From NCBI GenBank assembly GCA_964035795.1, contig OZ038322.1, positions 18,268,674 through 18,332,673 on the forward strand: DNA of 64,000 nucleotides. The letters run 5' to 3'. Under the pieces are notes generated by a model. That model searched no databases, was not told the origin of the DNA, and saw nothing but the letters and a program-made list of their open reading frames with translations. Every line of letters starts with the position of its first letter. The first letter of the stretch is position 1. A program made the translations under genes and the position numbers. Source of the stretch: Pterobdella sp. o SKG-2022 (lineage: Eukaryota > Annelida > Clitellata > Hirudinida > Piscicolidae). Shown here piece by piece: positions 24,001 through 35,706 of the stretch.

Positions 24001-25861
24001 TTTTAATAACATTTCATTTTAATATATTTGAAATATTAACAAAAAATTCTCTTTGAAATTGTTGCCAACACAACAAACCTTATCAGCAGACCACAACTGT
24101 AAATAAGATTCATAAATCACAACCACTTTCCACCCACCATCATCACCCTTGCCAACCAATAACTTCCTCAATACCTATAATTTTGAATTTATTATTGATT
24201 ACATTATCCAAGGATGAAGTTATCATCATTATTAATAATGCAACAAGCTTTAGTAAATATTAAAGTTTTATTGGTGTATAAAATCACACACAATCATGAA
24301 GTTACACAAAACATCTTTGAAAAATAACTAAATTTAACAATTATTGAATAAAATGTATTTAAACCTATTCAATGACTTATTAACTGGCTAAGAACATTAT
24401 ATTTGATTAAAAAAACATCAACAAGCCAAGCAACAAACAAACCCACCCCACAATTGGCATCATAAGCCTCCTGTGATGACCCAAAAAATAAGCTTGAAAC
24501 TCGTCTGCTAATGCTGCCCATGCGAGTTGCTTGCTGTCTCAACGATGTTGCTTTTAAAGTGTTCTGGAGACCATGATATCAGTCATTAGCATTAATGCAT
24601 GACTATAATATTGTACATAAAAAAATTTTATGAGTTTTAAACATTCATCAAAATAAACAAACAAATTTGTAGATATAAAATAATAAACATATGAGTAATT
24701 TTCAACTTAAAAGTAAGAACCTGATAGGGTAGCAAAAGGCTTAATGCTCCAGACATCCACCCAACTAAAAATCCCTCATCTACAGCTACCACATCAACAC
24801 ATATATCACCATCACCATGACCAGATGATATGTTGATCTCCACCAAAGACTTGGAACTTGCTATAGATCTCCAATAAAAAACAGATCCATTAGTGGTGAC
24901 TGCAAGACATGATATTGACTCCATGGACAAATCCTCAGCTTGAGGAATGTTGACAGCTGCTTGCATGAATGAGGAAGTATCATCATAGGCTGATGATGTT
25001 GCTAAGTATGGAATACTTAGCTCATAGTGTTTCTGTATGGGTGGTATATGTGTTTGATATCTATATTATTTAGTATAGTAAACCACTTTCTCAGAAATGA
25101 AAATATAAATTAAGATTATTGAAACAATGAAAAAAAAATGAAATTTTTGGTATTGATTTTATGAATATGTTGAACTTCATAAATTCTTTGTTTCCTTAAA
25201 ACCAAAATAAAATAAATTTTCACAAACTAACCATTAAGGATTTTGATATTTTTTTTATTTTTGAAATACAAAATTTTGGATAAAGAAAATATTTGAACTA
25301 AAACAATCTTTTTTAAATAAACAAGCACACCTGTTTCTTCTGCAGATGCCATATGTATATACCTTCCAGGCTGGTCATTACAGCCACTCCTTTATCATTT
25401 AACTGAAGTTTCAAATGCATGTTGACTGTGGGTTTTATTATTTAGCTAGTTAAACAATAAAGTAAGTTTTTTTTGGATTTGTTGAAATTTTTAAGTGAGA
25501 ATTTAAGTTAGAAATTAAATTCTTGAAGCAAACCATCTGAATCAAGAACTACACTGGCAATAGCCTTAGGTACTTGACCCTTGAAATCCACAATTTGGAA
25601 GCAAGAATCATTTTGAACAGTTTTTTCACGCATTGAAGCATTATTGCTGAAATTTCTGAAAATATGTATTTATGGTATTAACAGATTAAAAACTAGGAAT
25701 TCTTCTTACTTTGATTGATTTAAACCAAAAAATGACTTGTTTTGACTTGATATAGCTGTAGTCTTTCTTCGATTATAAGTCAAAGATTGATTTAGAGAAT
25801 TATTTAAAGATTGATTAAGAAGATCTTTTTTTCTGAATGACTTTGCCTTTGGCGAAAACAT
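18028..25861 (-). CDS. NUP133: NUP133, nuclear pore Y-complex scaffold
   Basis: Scaffold nucleoporin of the Y (Nup107-160) complex: N-terminal beta-propeller followed by an alpha-helical stack. Around 22 or more small minus-strand exons. The N-terminus starts at 25861 (MFSPKAKSFRKKDLL). Propeller exons include 25330-25420 (GVAVMTSLEGIYIWHL), 24725-25020 (SISCLAVTTNGSVFYWRS; FLVGWMSGALSLL), 24450-24560 (RRVSSLFFGSSQEA) and 24090-24175 (VVVIYESYLQLWSAD). Helical part: 21893-21955 and adjacent (LTRFKRAFISCMINNE), 21200-21300 (LNAHNLFIHFLNKHFLWD), 20460-20590, 19375-19465 (LFRLTEYILHGMKKYIED), 18734-19080 (VLLAENFGHFELLVQL; FPRVVFEWFCKERQ), 18252-18678 (NLLSYAKLYGRLS) and a last exon 18028-18158 (SINPLFKQKLLILFE). 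Homology is clear in several places; most exon borders are approximate. It shares a divergent promoter region with RAD17. Confidence 0.9.
20884..20930 (+). repeat. CCATGCTAGCATGG palindrome element, copy 1
   Basis: In an intron of NUP133: a CAT trinucleotide run, then CGTTTTAAGTCCGTTT, then the perfect 14-base palindrome CCATGCTAGCATGG (20909-20922) and GTTG. The same order (CAT run, CGTTTT, TCC/GTTC, CCATGCTAGC) is seen inverted at about 57595-57643. I recall this combination as a very abundant interspersed element in cephalopod and some other invertebrate genomes; that link is from memory. Confidence 0.7.
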
Positions 25862-26608
25862 TTTCGAGAAAAAGGTATCAATTTAAAACTAAAATGTGCA
25901 AGGAGCCAATTTCAATTCAATTTAGTAAGTAAGAAAATTAGCGCATATCAATAAAAACAGTTTTTATAGATAAACATGTACATTTTTTTTTCAATTTTTG
26001 TATTACTGATTATAATTTTTTTTAATTTTAAATGAGAATCAAAACTAAATATAAAACAAAACAATTTAACATTAATTAAGTCTTTATTGAGCAAAAAATC
26101 AGCTATAATTTTCCATAAATCGAGGTGAAAAAATTTTTAAACATTATTTGTTATAAGAATTTACACGCTAACGAAAAAAAAAAAAACAACAATATAAACT
26201 TCAAAATAAAACTACACTTAAGAGAAAGAGGAAGAGTGGAGGCAGGAAAGAATACTGGTAGCATTGCTGCAAACAATTGCCAGAAAAATTTTTTGGCGCA
26301 ACTAGGCTGCCTCCAAAGGGTCCCCAGTCGCCTCGAAAAGTTTCTACCTAACTCCTATATAAAGCTGCCGGTTAAAAAAGCGCAAAATTAGTTATAACTA
26401 ATTTTCAATATTTTAAACTAAATTATGTTACGACTTGAATTGATTATTTTTTGTTTCAACTCAGACTACTTTTTTGTGAGTTTCATTTACAAGAGCCTCA
26501 AAAGCTAAATTTACTTTTAGGTTTTAGCCGGTCTTTTAGTTTTTCAATTCTCTCTAAACATGCCTTGAATACTTTGTCGACTGAAATATCATTTTTTTTG
26601 CATTTTGT
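25862..26608. promoter_or_regulatory. Shared divergent promoter region of NUP133 and RAD17
   Basis: The start codons of NUP133 (minus) and RAD17 (plus) are 747 bases apart and point away from each other, so both promoters must lie here or be shared. The part 26225-26385 is markedly less AT-rich than its surroundings and includes CTCCTATATAAAGCTGCC, a possible TATA-like site. Open frames here have no recognisable content. Confidence 0.4.
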
Positions 26609-28749
26609 ATGAGAATGTTAGCAAATTTAGTGATGGATGATTTTGAAAATTTTTTCAATAAAAGACAGATTAAAAGTAATGATGAAGAATTATATTTAGA
26701 TAAATACAAACCAGAAGTTCTCACAGAATTGGCTGTACATAAAAATAAAGTTTTTGAATTAGAACTGTGTTTGCAAAAAATACTTTCCGGAAAAGCCTTT
26801 ATCATTTTATTGACGGGCCCTTCAGGATCAGCTAAAACGACAACTCTCAATCTTGTAGCCAAAAAATTGAATTTCGATGTTCAAGAGTGGGTGAACTCTG
26901 TTGGTGATGAGTTTGTTCAAAAGAAGTTTTACTCAGAAGATTCCACTAGTGAATCTCAAAAAGTAAAGTTTTCTGACTTTCTTTTTAAAGCCAGTCGCTA
27001 TGACAGTTTGTGTTTTGATGATCAAAAAACTATATCTTATAAGTTGTCAATCATAAAAGATTTCCCAAACTTTTTGTTGAGGGACCCAACAATGCTTAAA
27101 GATTTTTTGTTAAAATATAATAAAAAACGTTTGAAAAATCCATTAGTATTCATAGTAACAGATACTGAACAATCTTCAAACATAAAAAGAAAATTATTCC
27201 CAGAAAAAATTATAAAAGAGTTATCTATAGAAGTAGTTAAGTTTAACCCCATTGCTCCTACATCAATGATGAAAGCCTTACAAAGAATCACTAATTTACT
27301 GCCTAACACAGCACCTACCAAGCAAGTTTGTTCAATTATTTTTATTTAAATGATCTCATACAAATTTCATTGAGATATTTTTTAAACTTTCTGGTTAGTT
27401 TGAGTAACAATTATGTATTGAGTTCAATGAGTTTAATATAATTTTTAAGTTAGTAATAATGTTATATTTAAATTATAGGAACTTGAAGAAATTGTGCAAG
27501 AAAGCAATGGGGACATTAGGTCTGCATGCAACCTTTTGCAATTTTTAGGAGTGAATTTGAAAAAACCAAAAAAATCAAAAAGAATATTGAAAGAAAAGAA
27601 AACAAGCTATAGTAAAAAAAAACCCTTTGATGTATCTCTGGAACAAAGTAGCATAGGGAGTAAAGATTTAGGAATTTCCTTGTTTAGAGTGTTAGGCAAG
27701 ATTCTACACTGTAAAAGACTTCCAGAAGCTTCCATCAACATTGCAGGTCATTTTTCGCAATCCCACAGAGCTCCTATGGCTTTTGATCCAGATTTACTAT
27801 TCCATAAATCTTGTCTTTCTATTGATTTGTATGTATCATTTCTTCACCAAAATTATCCTTCTTTCTTCACTTCTTTTGATGATCTTTCTGAGGTTGGTAC
27901 GAAAATTAAAAAATATTTATATTTATTCTTAGCTCTCTAAAAGATTTAGAATTTTCATTAGTTTATGTAGAACTTCTTTAAACAATTAGCCTCAAAATTG
28001 TGAATCATAAAAACGACAATGTTTGATTTTTTTATTTTGACGAAACTTTAAAGCTTTTCAATATATTCTATATCATCAAAATAAAAAATTCAAATATTTT
28101 CACGTTTTTTTATTCATATTTATTTAGAAAGTTTTAGCGTTAAACTTCTGGTCTTCAAAATCGTTGATTGCATCAACTAATCACACTTATACAGGCGAGT
28201 GAATACATAAGTGAGACTGATATGCTGAGCGGTAATTGGTGGGTCAGGGCAAAGATGTCTTTGTACCAGGCTTCACTGATCACAAGGGGTCTAATGTTCG
28301 CTAACACCTCAAGTGCAAAAGCTGCTTGGATGCCTCTGCATAAACCTCAATCACTATTAGTCCATTCTACACGCATGGAACTGATCAATAATATACAAGA
28401 CAATTTTGCTGAGTATTTTCATCATTACAATAACACCAAAATGTCAACTGAGCTTTTACCCTATTTGTCTTTATTGAACCGTTATTCCAAGTTTCAACCT
28501 TTCAAAGGAAATAGTGCAACAGAATATTCACTCTCACAGACGCAAAAACAAATTCTTTCCACAATTTCACAATGCAATCAGTTTTCATCTTTGGAGCGTT
28601 TCGATGAAAAGGAGATACCTGATTGTGATACAACTATTAAGGTGATTCACCCATTAACTGATGCAGTTATAACTTTAAAACAAGATCAAAAAGACTTTGA
28701 TGAATCGATAGAAGAATTTGATTCTGATGAGAACAATATAGAAATATAG
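26609..28749 (+). CDS. RAD17: RAD17, checkpoint clamp loader subunit
   Basis: AAA+ subunit that, with RFC2-5, loads the 9-1-1 clamp on damaged DNA. Three exons: 26609-27325, 27479-27892, 28195-28749, all in phase 0, giving 561 aa (human about 680). The N-terminal block YLDKYKPEVLTELAVHKNKV matches the family's WVDKYKPETQHELAVHKKK. Walker A is GPSGSAKTTT. Exon 2 has LFRVLGKILHCKRLP and LYVSFLHQNYPSFF; exon 3 has ASEYISETDMLSGNW and MPLHKPQ, each matching RAD17 in order. The C-terminus is acidic (FDESIEEFDSDENN), like the family's acidic tail. The first ATG could be 26609 or the in-frame one at 26633 (MDDFENFF). A perfect 17-base inverted repeat begins inside the last sense codon and stop. Confidence 0.94.
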
Positions 28750-28783
28750 AACAGAAAATACTTCTCAAGTATTTTCTGTTCTA
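28747..28783 (+). terminator. Perfect 17-bp hairpin at the RAD17 stop codon followed by a T run
   Basis: The 17 bases TAGAACAGAAAATACTT (28747-28763) are the exact reverse complement of 28767-28783, with a 3-base loop CTC and then a run of seven Ts. The stop codon TAG lies within the first arm. Form resembles an intrinsic terminator, unexpected in an animal Pol II gene. It may act in 3' end formation or be a relic of an insertion. Confidence 0.6.
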
Positions 28784-28789
28784 TTTTTT

Positions 28790-29202
28790 TGTAAAAACAG
28801 ATTTGTATAGATATATCTTTTAACTACCACCAAATCATTTTTCTATTGATACCAAGTTTTTGTTTTATATGTATATTCCACTATATATTGTGTTTAACTA
28901 TGATATTAACCAAACTGAATTATCTCACATTTAATTAAGCACCTACGTTTTTCACTTTATTCTCAGGTAAAATAAAATTTAATTGAAGTTTTACTAATAT
29001 TTAAAACTTGTAATACTGTTGAAACATTAGCAAAAGCATGATTTAGATCGAGTATTCAAAAAAATTTAAACTAAAAATATTCTACTGCAAATCTTAATGT
29101 AAAATGACTTTTCAACGATTGAGTGAAACAAAGTTAACACGACTACACATTACAGTAATGGACGATATAGTTGAGTAACAAAACATTGTAGATGAAATTA
29201 AA
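28790..29202. other. Intergenic, convergent 3' ends of RAD17 and TMEM260
   Basis: About 410 AT-rich bases. Nothing further recognised. Confidence 0.45.
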
Positions 29203-32200
29203 CTAATTGCTTGATTTGTCTTTGTGTCGCTCTACATTATCGCCTTGCAAATGCTGCTTTTGCATCTCTGAAGTCAACTCCTCAAGCTTATCTAATCGTT
29301 CGACAGTTTTTTTCAGTGCTTTATCAGCCTGCGTGTGTGAGTGGTAGTTTTAATAGAAAAAATTACGTTGTTACGATTAAAACGAAGATCGAACGTGTTT
29401 TGAAATATATTAAAAAATAAGCAGTGCTATTGAAATGAAGAATAATACATTTAGAAACAAAACCACGTGACCTTTTTGATGTTTTTGAGGTAATCGAACC
29501 GTTGTTTGAGGACTTCAATGGCTTGCAGGATGCTGCCACGGTCAAGAGTTTTGGGCTCCATGTTTATATATTGTTCAAAATGAAAGATACTCATTTTGCA
29601 TAACTTCACCTATAAATTTCATATAAAACTGAAATAAGAGTTCAAATTTTTAAATTATTTTATTTAAAAAAAAATTAAAATTTTTATAAGTTACTATCTA
29701 ATTTGTACCTTTATAAATTAGTGAAAATAAAAATTTTATAAAAAAACAAACGCACACAACCATAAATGATCTGAATACACGAGCACGCGAACCTTATCGA
29801 TTCCTTCCAGGGGCTCCACATGCAACAGACGTTCACAACTCAGTGCGAAATTCTTATGCCAAAAAGCAGGAAAGTTTTCTCCTGGGTTCATGCGGCTTTG
29901 AGCCTGGTTCAGTCTTATTGCTCTGAAGTATAGCTGTTTTAATGCATTCAAAACTTGACAATTAAATATGGATAAGAAGCTGAGTTCATATGAAAATTAT
30001 TGGACATAAAGTATTGAATGAATAGTATAGAACTGGAAGCTTTTAGTAATATTGTACATACGTGGTAGGACTGTAGAAGAAGTTCTGCCTTGTAGTTCAT
30101 GTCGGTAGTCCTCATAGCTTCGTTGTACATGTAGAAAGCGCTACTCACCCTTCAGTGCCGAATATCAAACACTTTAGAACCCACATAAAGTTAATAAAGA
30201 ATTAGACAGACAAAATAGACACAACAGTCTCACTTGGAGTACCACATCTCATCGTTCACCACTCTTTCCCATGAAGTTCGCTCAAAAGCATCGTGTTTGT
30301 ACGTCCATTTATCTGCCAGTTCCTGTGTTTTCTGGCCCCATTGTTCGGGATTCATTTTGAAGTTACGACCAGAAATTAACTGGAAACTTTGACAAACACC
30401 GTAAGGCCACGTTTGGTATGTTGTGTTCCAGCTTGAGTCTTTGTCATGAATTCCGATGCAACTCAAAATCGGACGCCTGATGTACGTTGAAGAAGAAACT
30501 AAAATAAATTATGAAACTGTTTCAAATTCATCCATCAAATCCAAGAAAATCTTTAAAATTATGATTAGAATATTCCTGACATATTTCATAAATAAACTGA
30601 AATTATTATATGAAGGCGAAATATTAAATGAATGAAATACCCAAAAGGCCAAATCTTGCCAACAAACCTGTGGATATTAGCGTCGAGGAACTGCTTGAAA
30701 GTGAAGGTTTTCTTGCCAAAGTCATCACTCCCCGAGATTAACGCCCACCTGTCCCCTGGAAATACCACTTGCTTGTGGAACTTTTTATTTCGTTCTAAGA
30801 ACCATGGGTAACTCAACATCTGAAATTGTTTTGAATTGGATCGAGAAATTAATGGATAGATATATAGAACAAGATGAAATAATATGAAACCTCAGTGTCT
30901 ATGATGCTGATATCTGGTCTAGAGCCTTCCACCGCATGCAAATACCTGTCAAATTAAACAACATTGCATAATAACAATCTATAAAATTGATATTCTGAAG
31001 CATTTGGAGTTCTACAATGAGTTGAAATGAGATTTGTTTTTTCTTCCAAAACGATTAAAATTAAATCCCACAAACAACAACAAAGTTTTAATGTACTTGT
31101 AGAAAATAGAATCTAAACATGCTAAACCTCAAAACGTTGGAAGGCAGATCACCGTTGGTTAAAACAATGGCCTTCTTTGGGATATAATCAATAACTATTC
31201 TGCCAAACTCATTCATCGCGTTAAATTGGTTCTGATCTTGCATGAAGAAAGTTTTCTGTTAAGTGAAATAAAGGTTGACATTGATATTTAGATAATTATA
31301 ATTATTACCATCATCTTGTTCATAGTTTTACATCATTTAAAAATACATTGGTTAAATTTAAACTTAATTATACTCAACTTAGCTTTACCAAAAATATTTT
31401 TATAAAACTCCCACTGAAAAATCCTTATTATTAGTAGAAGTATCGAGTAGTAGAATCCTCACTAACAAGCTGTAGAAAGAGCAGAACAACAGACAAGATG
31501 GAAGCGACGACAGAGGTAAGTGGAAGTCTTGAAACGCCCATGAACTTTTCCAGAACTGAACTTTTGTTTACAATAACAATAATAATAAATTATGGTCACG
31601 AAAAAATAATGATTAGCAAAACAGAGCGACGATTCATGAGTTAGTGATATAAATGAAGATAAAAAGATAAAGAAACGATAATTCTATTTATATAGTAAAG
31701 AACTGTTTTAAAAAACTTTATTCAATTATTTAAGTATGCATTTTATATGCTACCTTATGGCTGTATGGCAGCCAATACAAGCCATTAATACCAGCCCTAT
31801 ATCACATTGCAACCAAAAACGTTCTATCTGAAAATGAAATGAGAGATGCTATGTGTATAGGAGTTGTTATAGTAAACAAAAATAGAAAATTACGACAGAA
31901 ACAAATAAGTAAAAAATATCAATTCAAAAATAACCCATAAGATTGGCAACTTTTTTAACCAATAAGCATTGAAACAACTTAATACGAAGCAATAAAACAA
32001 TATCCCTAACCACTCCTGCATGTAGAGGATTTTGCAAGGAGAGATTGCACAACATGCAGAAGAAGATGATGTACGTCAATGAAGCTATCCCCACAAATAA
32101 TACGCTTGTGTGTTTTTTCAACACTGCCCTGTGTGTTATGGGTACTGTTCATGAACTATTGAAATCCATGAAGGCTAAAGTGAGAACATGGTTTGATTAT

Positions 32201-35200
32201 GACAAAATCAACGATGCTACATATATTCATTCAAATTTGACAACCAACATGCAGTTTCTAATGAATGATTTTTTTTTAGGTTTTCGTCTCTATTATTACT
32301 CAATCTCTTAGTTTAAATTTGAACTAATAAATTAAATAATTCAACAAACAAAAAAATTGAAATATTTAAATTCATCAAAACGTATTAAATATAACCTTTT
32401 TTATCGATAACTAAACTGTAAAAAGTTAGGGCATAAAACAAATAATAATTGGTAAACTTTGAAAAGCACAGTTGAACTCTTGGTCATAAGTTTGGTGTGA
32501 ATTATGGATGATACATTGAATGATAAATGTTTATCACTCCTACTTCCTATGAAAAGCAACTATTATTCAATTCTTTGTAACGAAAAACATCAAATAAGAG
32601 GAATTTTTAATACATTTATTGAGAATCGGAAGCTATAGTTTTCGATAAGTTTAGCCTTATCATAAAACGTTAGCGAAAAAAATAAAATCGTAACTATGGT
32701 TATATAGTGATATCATTGCATATTCTGAGGTTTTGAGCTTGAATGGTAATGATTTTGTCAAGTTGAGCATTGCACCTACTGCCACAGATGTTTTTGTGAT
32801 ACCTTTTCTGTTTCAACCAGACATCTAAGCCTCTTTCTATTACGCTAGAATGATTCGATCTTTCAAATAAAGTTTTTTTTTCATTTTTGAGGGGTTTTCT
32901 TCAAGCTTTCAGTCATCTAATATATACATGTTAACGTTGATTTGCATCTTTTATGGATCTGGAAATAAAGTTGAGATCTTCTGCATTCAGAGAGGTTTGT
33001 ATCCATCATGAAAAATTCATTTGACATTCTTCAAAACTGCTCGCAATTAGCACCTGGTTTCCAAGTCAAGCCCTTTTTCTATTTATACTTTTGAGCATGC
33101 ACATTTCATACCCACCAATGTTTTTGCCATTTACTTTTCATCAAGTAAATTTAAGACACCAGCTAAAAATCTTTTTCAATACTTTAATGAATTTTATCCA
33201 CTTATCATAGGAAATGCAAATATCATATCAATAGTTAATAAAAAAATTGATATTTCTGAAACTGCTGATAATAGGAGTATGAGACATGGCTATTTTAGAA
33301 GCGTTCCTCACATCAAGTAATGCTGTTTAAGATGCAAATAGGTGAAATGAATTTTTAAAATTTTTTTAATAAAAACTATGATATTTTTGAGTGTTTTCAG
33401 AATTATCATTAGTCTCAGACATCTTGAAGTTGCTTAACTTCAAAACCATGTTAGCAGTTGATTTAGTTCCAAAAGATTCGATTTAAAACTTCGAAACACC
33501 TTTAATGAACGGTTTCATGCCTTATTCAACTTGCTCTAAAGTTGTGACTAAGTCCAAAGGATTTATAGCCTCAAGTTTTCAAGTACTTTATGTATTTCGA
33601 ATAAAAATAATTGGTTTTGTAATTTTCATTTCTTTTTTACTGGATAATTTGTATGATTTATTTTGTTTCTGAATTTCGTGTACAGTAATTATTTTAAAGC
33701 TAGTTTTTATTGTTTATGATATTTCTTTCTTCCGACCATCTATTATTGATCGGGTGTTTTTTGTTTGTATACAAAATAAATTCTAACATGTTCGTTTCTA
33801 TGCTTGATTTAATTGTATCTTTTCTCCTTGTTTTCTGATATATTGAATTTTTTTTGATTTTTTACTTTTGGTTTTGAATTCCTTTTCAGTAATTAGTCCT
33901 AGCCTTAATTTCTTATTTTTAATTAGTGTAAAGTTGATTGTTTTTTGTTACTCATTTACACTCAGTATGCTGCTCTTGTCTCCAAAGCAAAATCAATCAT
34001 TGCTCTCCCATTAAAATCTGTTAAGCATAGAATTCATTAGTCTTCAAAGCAATTTCTTTCTGGTCCGCCATTGACGTTTTTCATTATAATTACCGAGTCG
34101 TGTTCAAGTTCCTTCATCAGGCACTTTATTATGTGACCAATTTTTTTCTATAACTTTCATCAGCTTTTGAGCAGTTACTTCGAAAAAAATTTTAAAGACA
34201 GAACATAGAAGCTCACTACAATGTGACTGCTTATGGTCATGATGAATAAATGTGTGACCAGTTTAAAACACATCTTTCTTCAGTTGTTCAGTTTCTTGAA
34301 TAGCAATTTCTCATTGAAATAGCTCAGTCTTTTTTGAAAATTCTTTAAATAATGTTTTGATATTTTGTGAACAATGAATATTGCTAGCCGTAGAGCTCTG
34401 AGAGCTATTTTAAAATGTTATTTATCAACTTGCACAAAAATAGATAGTTTTTCATATAACACAATTTTAGAAAATTAAATTAAAATTGAAACTAGCCAAA
34501 TGTTATTTCAACAAAAACGCTGGCCAAAATACAAATTTTACAGCAGACAGGCGTCTAAGCCATGTGGAACTCACCATGAGAAGCATGTAGCGAATCCTAC
34601 TAGAGCCAGCCATGGTACCAGCTCTGACATTTTGTGTTGTATGTGGTGTGTATATAACATCCACATCTCCAACAATCCAGAACCTTCACCAGTTTTCACC
34701 TGTTTTTGAGACAGCAGTTTTATTGCACAGTTGTATTGAAGGAGGTGCTATAATGTTCAGTTATATTGACTAGGGAGAGATGAGTGGTGAGTAAATGGTA
34801 CTATTATTGACATACTGTGAATATAAAAAAAGATGCAAGAAAAAAAAATATTATTTAACAGTCAATAAGGATAAAGGATGCCTCTTGAAAAATATATAAA
34901 ACTATTCAAATAAAATACATACAAAAAAATTTTTATTTAAAAAATTAGCTACTTTAGCTAAATTTGAAAAATAATTAAATTATAATTTTAAAAAAGTTAG
35001 ACTCTATTATAAAACATAAAAGCAACACAAATAATAAATTATAACCAATAAATTTATTTTTAAAACTATATAAGCCAAAATATTGAAAAAATAAACAAAA
35101 ACAGTAAACAAAATTTCAACGGACCAGTCTGAAAGTACCATAATCGAGTCTCAGAATGTGTTGAAGGAAGCCTGTGATACTGCCCTGGTCTCCCCATGAG

Positions 35201-35668
35201 AACCTTGAGATACCCAGCAGTGATGATACTGGTAGATATAAGTATGGAAGAAGTCCGAGAAGAAAGAATACAACCGATTTGAAAATCACTTTTGTTTTGA
35301 GCATCTGTATCATTGATGTTAGTGTGAGAATAATTTTGTTTATTTATGCAATTTGTTATGTATTTATATGATTTCGTAGAATAAAATATAAATTTCTACA
35401 GTGCCAGAGAATCAAACAAAAGTAAAAAAAATAATAAGCAATAAAACGCACAATGACACGTTCAAACATCGTGCCATAATGTATTTAATCATATATCAAC
35501 TTGGAACACTGATAAAAACAAATGAGCTAACTGATTTATTAAACAAGAAAACCGCCGTCCATAACGCTGCGAAAATTACAACAAACACCACGGTATGTTG
35601 ATTTGTCAACGACAACCCCATCAAGAATGATAACGCTTTGAATTTCTGGGTGGTAGTAGTTATAATTG

Positions 35669-35706
<38 letters not shown>

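Noticed and set aside
26125..26391. 88-codon frame in the NUP133-RAD17 spacer
   Set aside because: Non-ATG start, low-complexity first half and no recognisable domain; treated as promoter sequence.
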